DNA of 32,064 nucleotides, taken from Lachnospiraceae bacterium (GTDB lineage: Bacteria; Bacillota; Clostridia; Lachnospirales; Lachnospiraceae). A model generated the notes under the pieces. The model was not told where the DNA came from and searched no databases. It saw only the letters and a list, made by a program, of their open reading frames with translations. Shown one piece after another: positions 1 through 6,618 of the stretch. The first letter of the stretch is position 1, and each line of letters begins with the position of its first letter. The stretch covers positions 1-32,064 of the forward strand of contig JAILAD010000012.1 in NCBI GenBank assembly GCA_024681795.1, in the 5' to 3' direction. Made by a program: the position numbers and the translations under genes.

Positions 1-95
1 AAGATCCCTTGAAGACGACAAGGTAGATAGGATCAAGGTGTAAGTGCAGTGATGCATTCAGCTGATGATTACTAATCGATCGAGAGCTTATCCAG
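1..95 (+). rRNA. 23S ribosomal RNA, 3' end (partial)
   Basis: The first ~92 bases match the conserved 3' end of clostridial 23S rRNA, including the segment around GACGACAAGGTAGATAGG and the terminal part ending near GATCGAGAGCTT. Most of the gene lies before the window. The exact mature 3' end cannot be fixed because the pairing 5' end is not visible; it should fall at about 90-95. No 5S rRNA sequence follows before the terminator at 203, so 5S is either upstream in this operon or elsewhere. Confidence 0.95.
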
Positions 96-202
96 AATAG
101 GTAAACGAGGAAGATTATTCCGAGGAAGTTCAGAAGGTGAGAGATGGTTCGAAAGAACAGACTGTATTCGGTTTTGAAGGTTTCAAAAAGAATGAACTTA
201 TG

Positions 203-228
203 AGTCCGGCAATTGCCGGACTTTTTTT
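203..228 (+). terminator. Rho-independent terminator of the rRNA operon
   Basis: The arms AGTCCGGC and GCCGGACT form a perfect 8-bp stem around an AATT loop (203-222), followed by a run of seven T (222-228). It lies ~110 bases past the 23S end and ends the rRNA transcript. The sequence from 229 to 388 is very AT-rich and holds no gene I can support. It presumably carries the promoter of the gene at 389, but several weak TATA-like hexamers compete and I cannot choose one. Confidence 0.93.
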
Positions 229-388
229 GTTATATTTTTCATTTATCGAATTATTCAGATTATACGAATTATACAGACGGTATGTATATAAGTGTGTTAA
301 AATAAATAATATTCGGATGGTGATACAGAAAGTGATTTGATGTAATTATATTTTTATATAATTATATTTCAAAAAGGGGGAATACCGC

Positions 389-1396
389 ATGAATTATTAT
401 TTTGACGTAACCCTTGACGATTATCCGCGTCTGGCCGGTGAAAAAAGCGATGATGCACGAATTATGCGTGCGGTAAACGATTGCGGGAGAGGGGTATTGT
501 TTTTTCCGAAAGGCGTTTATGAGATTGCAAATATGCTTACCGTAACCAATGCGTGTTCGTTCTTTATGCATAAGTCTGCAGTTTTAAAAGCCGTTAAGGA
601 AATGCCTTTTGTTCTTTGGTATGATGCGGCATCCTCATATCCTCAGATTAAAGTGGAAAACTGGTGTATTACTCCGGGTGATGATTATGATTCGGAGGAT
701 TGGAACTTATTTATTTCGGGAGGCGTGCTTGACGGCGCAGGACTCGCCGGATGCCTTTGTCTTAACAGTTTCAAGCATTTTACGCTTCGGGACATTTCCT
801 TAAGAAACGGGAAAAAATACGGTTTGTTCATAGAAGATGAAAAAAGTGAATGGACTTTTGAACTGGTTGCACAAAATGTCTATGCAAAGTGCACGATGCC
901 GGGACTTGCAGGAAATGTCGGAATCGCATCACGGGGTGGAGACAGCCATTTTACTGACTGTATAGTGGTGGATTATACGACCGGTTTTGAACTTATCGGA
1001 GGCGGTTCAAACCGTTTGACCCGTTGTCATGTCTGGGGCGGACCGCTGCCGCCGGAGAATGGGGAAGAAATCCCGCAGATGTTAAAAAACTCCGTTAATT
1101 TCCGGATTTCATCCGGGGATGCACTTCTTACGGATTGCTATGCGGATACCGGCGAAACGGGGTATCTGATTACCGAAACAACAAGGCTTATAGGTTGCAG
1201 TTATTTTAATAATTACGGATACGGACTTGACGGAATTACCGCCATTGACCACAGGGGAGGACAGCTTCTCGTGGCGGACGGTGTATTTCGGAAGACCTGT
1301 CCCAATGCAGTTTTATATAAAGGCACAGGCGAAAAAGTCATATTCCGGGACAATCTTTTCGAAGGGGAATGGCAGAACAATCCCGCCAAAAGTTAA
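389..1396 (+). CDS. Right-handed beta-helix (pectate-lyase-like) protein
   Basis: This 335-residue protein has the repeating pattern of a single-stranded right-handed beta-helix: short hydrophobic strands separated by turns rich in G, N and D, with recurrent aromatic positions from about residue 90 to the C-terminus. An N-terminal segment (about 8-70) resembles the cap of pectate-lyase-superfamily proteins, with a phrase like VLFFPKGVYEI that is typical of that domain. No signal peptide is visible, so it is probably cytoplasmic or exported by another route. The start is supported by GGGGG at 376-380, eight bases upstream. The neighbouring sugar-type oxidoreductase suggests a carbohydrate role, possibly as a glycoside hydrolase or lyase, but I cannot identify catalytic residues, so substrate and reaction are open. 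Confidence 0.75.
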   Translation: MNYYFDVTLDDYPRLAGEKSDDARIMRAVNDCGRGVLFFPKGVYEIANMLTVTNACSFFMHKSAVLKAVKEMPFVLWYDAASSYPQIKVENWCITPGDDYDSEDWNLFISGGVLDGAGLAGCLCLNSFKHFTLRDISLRNGKKYGLFIEDEKSEWTFELVAQNVYAKCTMPGLAGNVGIASRGGDSHFTDCIVVDYTTGFELIGGGSNRLTRCHVWGGPLPPENGEEIPQMLKNSVNFRISSGDALLTDCYADTGETGYLITETTRLIGCSYFNNYGYGLDGITAIDHRGGQLLVADGVFRKTCPNAVLYKGTGEKVIFRDNLFEGEWQNNPAKS

Positions 1397-1456
1397 ACAA
1401 AACAGGAACAATTCATTAACCCGGAAATTTTGATGTTTGAACGGAAAGAGAAAAAT

Positions 1457-2446
1457 ATGAGAGTCGGAATAATCGGTGCAGGCGGAATTGCGGTCAAAAT
1501 GGCAGAAACGATTTCTTATCTTGAGGATGTGGAAAATTATGCCATAGCTTCACGCAATATCGAAAAAGCAAAAGAATTCGCGAAAATCAATAACATTTCA
1601 ACAGCGTACGGTTCCTACGAGGAACTTTTGGCGGATGAGCGGGTGGATCTGGTCTATATTGCACTTCCTCATTCCCATCACCATGAATGGACACTGAAAG
1701 CGTTAAATGCAGGGCGAAATGTACTTTGCGAGAAGGCATTTGCGGTAAATATCGCTGAAGCGGAAGAAATGATTTCTCTGGCAAAAGAAAAGAAACTGTT
1801 ACTTGCGGAAGCAATCTGGACGAGATACATGCCTTCCCGGAAAATCATCGATCATCTGGTTTCGGAAGGGGTAATCGGGGAAATAAAAACAATTTCCGCG
1901 AATCTCGGTTATAAAATCAGCCAAAATGACAGGCTTACAAATCCGGCGCTGGCAGGAGGCTGTCTTTTGGATTTAACGGTTTATCCGCTTAACTTTGCCA
2001 GTATGGTGTTGGGAAATGAGATCAAAAGATTTGTTTCTTCCTGTGTATATACGGATACCGGCGTGGACGGACAGGATTCGGTTATGGTTGAGTATACGGG
2101 CGGTCAAATGGCCTCCCTGTTCACAACGATGTATGAATTAACGGACAGAAGAGGAATTATATACGGGACCAAAGGCCGGATTGAAGTTTTAAATATCAAT
2201 AATCCGGAGAAAATCACTGTCTGTACCTTTGACGAAAACGGAAATGAAATAATAAGAAACATTGAAATTCCAAAACAGTTTACAGGTTATGAATACGAAG
2301 TTACAGCATGTAAACGGGCGATAGAAGCAGGACTTACGGAATGCGGGGAAATGCCGCATTCGGAAACCCTTGAAATCATGCGCCAGATGGATGAAATCAG
2401 AAAACAGTTCGGAATTGTATATCCGACGGAACACAATTTGCGATAA
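1457..2446 (+). CDS. Gfo/Idh/MocA-family NAD(P)-dependent oxidoreductase
   Basis: This protein of 329 residues has the usual two-domain layout of the family. An N-terminal Rossmann fold carries the dinucleotide motif VGIIGAGGIA at residues 3-12. The motif CEKAFAVN sits where the family has its EKP cofactor/substrate lysine motif, with alanine in place of proline. The C-terminal alpha/beta domain includes GGCLLDLTVYPLN, a typical substrate-side segment. Members oxidise or reduce sugars, inositols or dihydrodiols; the substrate here cannot be told from sequence. The frame is open from 1430, but the ATG at 1457 puts the Rossmann motif at the normal distance from the N-terminus and has GGAAAGAG just upstream. 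It lies 60 bases after the beta-helix gene and is probably cotranscribed with it. Confidence 0.9.
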   Translation: MRVGIIGAGGIAVKMAETISYLEDVENYAIASRNIEKAKEFAKINNISTAYGSYEELLADERVDLVYIALPHSHHHEWTLKALNAGRNVLCEKAFAVNIAEAEEMISLAKEKKLLLAEAIWTRYMPSRKIIDHLVSEGVIGEIKTISANLGYKISQNDRLTNPALAGGCLLDLTVYPLNFASMVLGNEIKRFVSSCVYTDTGVDGQDSVMVEYTGGQMASLFTTMYELTDRRGIIYGTKGRIEVLNINNPEKITVCTFDENGNEIIRNIEIPKQFTGYEYEVTACKRAIEAGLTECGEMPHSETLEIMRQMDEIRKQFGIVYPTEHNLR

Positions 2447-2492
2447 CTGTTTTTTTAAGAATATAAGGGGAAAATATCAGTCTTTTTTAAAT

Positions 2493-3677
2493 ATGAGGTG
2501 CAGAGGAAAAAATACAATTCAAGCTGTTTTATTTTGTCTGATTCCGGTTGCTTTTTTCGTATCCGGATGCATGAAAAACAAAACGACGGTATCTTCGGAT
2601 ATGTCATCAAAAGAGACGGTTTCGGAAATTTATTCTTCCGGTATTCCTGATTCGGAAGAAAATTATTTTCTTGAGGAAATAAGCGAAGCGGAAAAAAACA
2701 GAATTCCCAAAGACTCCGAAGTCTATATTTTTTTTACGGATGTTATCCGGCTTGCCAATGAAGAGTTTGAAAGACAGGCAGAACTGACAAATCCAAACTA
2801 CAGCTATCATTTTCTGTTTACGAAACCGGTTGACGGAAGACAGGGAGTTGCATGGGCAAGAGGAGATTATTATATCAGCGGAAATCAGACCATTTCCCAT
2901 TATGACAGAAACTGGGATTTGGTTGCAACCTGTGTGAAACCTTTTCAGGATATAGAAGAAAGGGTGAACCATATCAGCGATATTGATATTTATCAGGGTG
3001 AGATTTATGCGGGAGTCGAGTATTTTCAGTACGGAGGATACGCCTATAATTTTATGATTGCGGTCTATGATGCCGAAACGTTTCAGTTAAAAAGGACATA
3101 TCCGATTGCGAGATACAGCGGTCTCAGGGAAATTTCGGGTATTACGGTGGACTACGATACTTCATCCATCTGGGTTTCGTCCTGGGTAAACGAAAGAACC
3201 GGACAGTTTGTTTACCGGTATGATCTGAAGACGGGAGATTATATCGAACGGAAGCATTTTACCAATCCGGTGCCGTATATCCAGGGAGTATCCTATCATG
3301 ACGGACATCTGTATTTTGCAGCGGATGACGGAGATGCGGCAATCGGAGAACCGGACCATTTATACAGTTGTACAGTGGATTTGTCACTTATGGAATTTAC
3401 ACTGGTAGAAGAACGGACTTTTGATTATGTGATGTATCAGGGAGAAATGGAAGGTCTTGATTTTGACCCGCAACATAACAGGCTTCTTTTGTGCTATAAC
3501 AGGGGTGCTTTAATTCCGGACGGATATTTGTTTGAACTTGAGCCGGAGACGGACAAAAAGGGAAATATCATTCCTTGGACGGAAGAAAGTTATTATGAGG
3601 CCCAGGAGAAAGCGAGGGGCAAATATAAGGAAAATTATCACGGCGTTTTCGCATATGAATTAAATCCGCTTGAGTAA
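2493..3677 (+). CDS. Putative lipoprotein with propeller-like domain
   Basis: From the ATG at 2493 the product is 394 residues with a lipoprotein signal peptide: a basic N-terminus, a hydrophobic core and the lipobox FVSGC, predicting lipidation at Cys26 and attachment outside the membrane. A Ser/Glu-rich linker follows (about 27-75). From about residue 110 there are repeated beta-strand units of the kind (I/V)xGxxYxxxxxxxxxxxYD, suggesting a beta-propeller that may bind a ligand or carbohydrate. No enzyme motif is visible. The frame is open from 2370 inside the preceding gene, but only the 2493 start yields a proper signal peptide. The best Shine-Dalgarno-like run (AAGGGG, 2465-2470) is 22 bases away, which is unusually far, so initiation may be weak. 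It lies 46 bases after the oxidoreductase gene. Confidence 0.75.
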   Translation: MRCRGKNTIQAVLFCLIPVAFFVSGCMKNKTTVSSDMSSKETVSEIYSSGIPDSEENYFLEEISEAEKNRIPKDSEVYIFFTDVIRLANEEFERQAELTNPNYSYHFLFTKPVDGRQGVAWARGDYYISGNQTISHYDRNWDLVATCVKPFQDIEERVNHISDIDIYQGEIYAGVEYFQYGGYAYNFMIAVYDAETFQLKRTYPIARYSGLREISGITVDYDTSSIWVSSWVNERTGQFVYRYDLKTGDYIERKHFTNPVPYIQGVSYHDGHLYFAADDGDAAIGEPDHLYSCTVDLSLMEFTLVEERTFDYVMYQGEMEGLDFDPQHNRLLLCYNRGALIPDGYLFELEPETDKKGNIIPWTEESYYEAQEKARGKYKENYHGVFAYELNPLE

Positions 3678-3727
3678 ACTTAAACCAAAGAACGGAACAC
3701 CAAACAGGTACAGAACCGTAAAAAAAG

Positions 3728-3768
3728 GAAAAAATAAAAAAAGACCGGGAAATCAATTCCTGATCTTT
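3728..3768 (-). terminator. Terminator of the tRNA-Leu gene (reverse strand)
   Basis: On the reverse strand, directly after the tRNA 3' end, the arms 3757-3767 and 3741-3751 form an 11-bp stem with one G-U pair and one mismatch around a 5-base loop. A T-rich tract follows (the A-rich run at 3721-3740 on the plus strand). It may also stop the converging transcript from the lipoprotein gene that ends at 3677, but the plus-strand side lacks a T run. Confidence 0.75.
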
Positions 3769-3769
3769 A

Positions 3770-3852
3770 TGCTGGTGGCGGGACTTGAACCCGCACGTTG
3801 TTGCCAACAACAGATTTTGAGTCTGCCTCGTCTGCCATTCCGACACACCAGC
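3770..3852 (-). tRNA. tRNA-Leu, anticodon CAA
   Basis: Read on the reverse strand, the 7-bp acceptor stem GCTGGTG/CACCAGC closes the molecule. The anticodon stem GCAGA/TCTGT holds the loop CTCAAAA, giving anticodon CAA for UUG codons. The T arm is GCGGG-TTCAAGT-CCCGC. The extra length (83 bases) comes from a long variable arm rich in GTTG/CAAC, as expected for a class II leucine tRNA. The discriminator base is A, as required for leucine tRNA. The 3' CCA is not encoded and must be added after transcription. Confidence 0.96.
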
Positions 3853-3908
3853 GAGCTGTCAACGAAAGATATGTTATCATAAAAACCGCTGAAAGGCAAG
3901 TATAATAA

Positions 3909-4094
3909 ATTGACGGAGGCGGGATTTTTGTTGACGGGGTGAATTCCAAGGAGATGACAAGGCATGAACTCAGAAAACACTTCGGAATGGTTTTACAGGA
4001 TACATGGCTGTTTGAGGGTACCATACGTGATAATCTGAAATATTCCGCATTTCGTGAAGTAAGTGATGAAGAAATGGAGGCAGCTTCAGTGAAA
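3909..4094 (+). pseudogene. Fragment of an ABC exporter ATPase domain
   Basis: An open stretch of 62 codons begins right after two in-frame TAA codons at 3903-3908. It encodes a segment starting near FVDGVNSKEMT and containing the Q-loop region GMVLQDTWLFEGTIRDN, then an EVSDEEMEAA segment. This is characteristic of the nucleotide-binding domain of multidrug/lipid-type ABC exporters. The Walker A region should precede it and the signature, Walker B and H-loop should follow; all are absent. Similarity ends near codon AASVK at about 4094, and the frame continues as unrelated sequence into the next gene. A GTG at 3939 could start a 92-residue product, but it would be a nonfunctional fragment. 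It is a decayed or deleted gene next to a tRNA, a common place for rearrangement. Confidence 0.85.
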
Positions 4095-4097
4095 TTG

Positions 4098-4106
4098 TGG
4101 TATAAT
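4098..4106 (+). promoter_or_regulatory. Extended -10 promoter element just before the start codon
   Basis: TGG followed by a perfect TATAAT (4101-4106) forms an extended -10 element. Transcription would begin about seven bases downstream, at or next to the ATG at 4114. No matching -35 hexamer is seen at 16-18 bases upstream, and no Shine-Dalgarno sequence precedes the ATG. Confidence 0.45.
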
Positions 4107-4113
4107 AATTGGC

Positions 4114-5742
4114 ATGAAGTTCAGGGAATCGTTTACAACTGTTTTGGTTTTAATAGTAACGGTATTATTCGGGACGTTTACGGGAATTCTTTCACTTGCG
4201 TCTCTTTTTTACTTTAATCATTATCCGTTGGATTTCATTGAAAGTTTTGTTGATACCTTTCCGGATTCTCCGGGAATCAATATCCTGATTATCTTACTTG
4301 TCATACTTCTTACGACGGCGATTGCCTTTTTCTTCCGGAAGATAAAAATCAAAGACCGGATACTGCATGTTGCGGCAGGTGTTATTTCCCTGTTTTCGCT
4401 CGGAGGGCTGCTTTTCTTCGTATATAAAGCAAAATGCGTTCCGGTCTGCGACCAGATGCAGCTTGTTCTGGATGCGATATTCTTCAAAAACGGCAATTAC
4501 GAGGATATGAGAGGGTATTTAAATACCTTCCAGCAGCAGTACGGCCTGGTTTTCCTGGAAGAAATGATTATGCGGATTAAGGAAGATTATCATATTTTCC
4601 AGTATATCAATGCCGTACTTGCGGCAGGAAGTATGTATGCAATCTTTCCGATTACGAAACTTTTGTCGGGAAACGGAAAGACCGCATTTTTCGGGTTCCT
4701 CTCGGCAGTTTTCTTTGTTCCGCTTTATTATTATGCGAATTTCGTTTACGGTGAGGTGCCTTCTTTGGCATTTGCAACCTTCGGAATCCTGATGCTTCTT
4801 TTGTTCTTAAAAAAAGGGGAAGGAAGGAAGTTCGTAAATAAAAAGAACTGGTTTTTCCTGCTTTTCATCATTCCTTTGTTTACCTTAAGTTACGTTTCGA
4901 GAACGAATCTTGTCATTCTTTTAATTGCACTTGTCTGTGCTTTGATCCTTTACGGAATCCGGAAAAATAAATGGGGTGCGTTTCTTCTTGCCGCCGTCAT
5001 TATTCTGGTTCCGTTACTTGCAAATTCCGGTATAAAAAGAAGTTATGAACTTCGGAGCGGAATAGAAATCGGGGCGGCACAGCCGGCACTCGGCTGGATT
5101 GCAATGGGAATGCAGGAGTCCGATCAGGGATACGGATTCTGTAACGATTATGCAAACAATACATTCAATACAACCGCAGAAGGAAACCGGGATGTGGCAA
5201 ATAAAATCTACAAAGAGGAGATTGCTTACCGGATTCAGGAATTTAAGACAGAACCAAGAAGCGCCTATGTATTTTACAGGATGAAAATGCTTCAGCAGTG
5301 GAATGAAGGAACTTTCGGATCCATTGTTCATACCAATGCGTTCGAGGACGGTGTTCCCGGCAGAACAATCGGGAAGTTCTTTTCCAATGTGTACGGGCAG
5401 TACGTGAATATATTCTGTAACCGCTATGTTGCCGTGATTTATTTCCTGTATTTTGTTTTCGGAGTAACTTCCGCAGTATCCGTAATCACAGGTTTTGTGA
5501 AGAAAGAACGGGCAGGAGAAAATGAGGGAACCGATTTCGGATACATCTTAATGATTTATTTTATCGGAGGCTTTTTATTCAGTCTTCTCTGGGAGGCAAA
5601 ACCAAGGTATGTATTTCCGTATGTTTATCTGTGTCTTCCGCTTGCAGCAATCGGACTTACGAGGATTCAGGGCGGGGTTTTCAAGTTAATTGAAACCGGA
5701 CTTAAGTCACAGAAAAAGAAAGCGGAAAATACGGAAGAGTAA
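4114..5742 (+). CDS. Multi-pass membrane protein, probable GT-C-fold glycosyltransferase
   Basis: This protein of 542 residues has about 10-12 hydrophobic membrane segments. The first two are at about residues 8-35 and 55-75, the next begin at about 85-105, and the last lie around 440-462 and 475-525. The large loop after the third helix carries an acidic motif, CDQMQLVLDA (about residues 110-120), as GT-C enzymes have in their first external loop. Near the C-terminus the segment WEAKPRYVFPYV resembles the conserved tail motif of GT39/ArnT-like bacterial proteins. Such enzymes use polyprenyl-phosphate sugars on the outer face of the membrane. The neighbouring pseudaminic acid genes support a surface-glycan role. 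The donor and acceptor cannot be read from the sequence. The ATG at 4114 precedes the first helix directly but lacks a ribosome binding site. Confidence 0.75.
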   Translation: MKFRESFTTVLVLIVTVLFGTFTGILSLASLFYFNHYPLDFIESFVDTFPDSPGINILIILLVILLTTAIAFFFRKIKIKDRILHVAAGVISLFSLGGLLFFVYKAKCVPVCDQMQLVLDAIFFKNGNYEDMRGYLNTFQQQYGLVFLEEMIMRIKEDYHIFQYINAVLAAGSMYAIFPITKLLSGNGKTAFFGFLSAVFFVPLYYYANFVYGEVPSLAFATFGILMLLLFLKKGEGRKFVNKKNWFFLLFIIPLFTLSYVSRTNLVILLIALVCALILYGIRKNKWGAFLLAAVIILVPLLANSGIKRSYELRSGIEIGAAQPALGWIAMGMQESDQGYGFCNDYANNTFNTTAEGNRDVANKIYKEEIAYRIQEFKTEPRSAYVFYRMKMLQQWNEGTFGSIVHTNAFEDGVPGRTIGKFFSNVYGQYVNIFCNRYVAVIYFLYFVFGVTSAVSVITGFVKKERAGENEGTDFGYILMIYFIGGFLFSLLWEAKPRYVFPYVYLCLPLAAIGLTRIQGGVFKLIETGLKSQKKKAENTEE

Positions 5743-5751
5743 GGCGCTTGT

Positions 5752-5779
5752 TTGTTTTTCCCCTGTATTACGATATAAT
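5752..5779 (+). promoter_or_regulatory. Candidate promoter of the pse cluster, inside an inverted repeat
   Basis: TTGTTT (5752-5757), a 16-base spacer and a perfect TATAAT (5774-5779) lie ~94 bases before pseF. The -10 hexamer falls between the arms CCCTGT (5761-5766) and ACAGGG (5786-5791), which extend imperfectly into TTTTC and AAAA. The repeat could bind a regulator; it is not a terminator, because no T run follows on either strand. A second possible promoter (TTGGAC 5812-5817, 15-base spacer, TATAAT 5833-5838) lies closer to pseF. Confidence 0.55.
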
Positions 5780-5872
5780 AAAAAGACAGGGAAAATTGGG
5801 AAATATTGATTTTGGACAGGCTGAATGAGACTTATAATTTTGTTTCAAAAATGAAACGGGACAGGAGAAACG

Positions 5873-6565
5873 ATGGGAAATCTGGCAATCATTACCGCGA
5901 GAGGCGGTTCAAAAAGGATACCGAAAAAGAATATTAAGGAGTTCTGCGGAAAACCGATTATCGCATATACGATTGAAGCCGCATTAAAGAGCGGAATGTT
6001 TGAAGAAGTCATGGTTTCCACGGACAGTGAGGAGATTGCGGAAATAGCAAAACAGTACGGTGCAAGGGTTCCGTTTATGCGAAGCGAGGAAGCGGCAAAC
6101 GATTTTGCCCCGACCGCAAAAGTTGTGGAAGAGGTGGTTCTCTCTTACGAAAAAGAGGGAAGAAACTTTGAGAAACTTTGCTGTATTTATCCGACAGCGC
6201 CTTTTCTTACAGCGGAACGTTTAAAAGAGGCTATGCAAAAACTCATCGATACGAATGCATTTTCCGTGATTCCGGTTGTGCGTTATTCTTTCCCGCCCCA
6301 GCGCGGTCTTGAAATCAAAGACGGAGTATTACGGTATATTCATCCGGAACATACATTTACAAGATCGCAGGATTTAGAGCCGGTTTATCATGATGCCGGA
6401 CAGTTTTACTGTCTGGATACCGTGGAATTTCTGAAGAAATTAAACCTTTTCGGAGATACCACAAAGGAAATCATTTTAGATGAGATGGAAGTGCAGGATA
6501 TTGATACGCTTACGGACTGGAAACTTGCGGAATTAAAATACAGGCTGTTACACGAAGAAGAGTAA
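5873..6565 (+). CDS. pseF: Pseudaminic acid cytidylyltransferase PseF
   Basis: This 230-residue protein, the usual length, activates pseudaminic acid with CTP to give CMP-pseudaminic acid for transfer to surface structures. The N-terminus carries the CMP-sugar synthetase nucleotide motif: ITARGGSKRIPKKN at residues 7-20. Next come TDSEEI (about 50-55), the substrate-site segment YPTAPF, then SQDLEPVYHDAGQFY (about 164-178). The pairing of RSQDL with YHDAG, as remembered from Campylobacter PseF, favours PseF over NeuA or the legionaminate enzyme. AGGAG at 5863-5867 supports the start. It heads a run of pse genes transcribed in the same direction. It should be cytoplasmic. Confidence 0.9.
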   Translation: MGNLAIITARGGSKRIPKKNIKEFCGKPIIAYTIEAALKSGMFEEVMVSTDSEEIAEIAKQYGARVPFMRSEEAANDFAPTAKVVEEVVLSYEKEGRNFEKLCCIYPTAPFLTAERLKEAMQKLIDTNAFSVIPVVRYSFPPQRGLEIKDGVLRYIHPEHTFTRSQDLEPVYHDAGQFYCLDTVEFLKKLNLFGDTTKEIILDEMEVQDIDTLTDWKLAELKYRLLHEEE

Positions 6566-6618
6566 GCCTTCCGGTAAATAAACCGTTGCGGGAAAAGAAA
6601 GAATACATCGGGGAAGAT

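Larger units (their letters stand above)
3900..4108 (+). repeat. 9-bp direct repeat flanking the ABC transporter remnant
   Basis: GTATAATAA occurs at 3900-3908 and again at 4100-4108, exactly 200 bases apart, bracketing the ATPase fragment with almost no spare sequence. The similarity continues loosely on the 3' side (ATTGA against TTGG). This could be a footprint of recombination or deletion, or chance in AT-rich DNA. The right copy contains the -10 element of the candidate promoter of the next gene. Confidence 0.4.

Noticed and set aside
137-340. 67-codon forward frame after the 23S rRNA
   Set aside because: It runs through the rRNA trailer and its terminator, has no ribosome binding site and shows no family features.
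3939-4217. 92-residue forward protein from a GTG
   Set aside because: The first half is a slice of an ABC ATPase domain and the rest is out-of-frame sequence of the next gene; it is treated as a remnant.
5756-5795. CCCTGT/ACAGGG repeat as a terminator of the membrane protein gene
   Set aside because: The loop is 19 bases and no T run follows on the plus strand.
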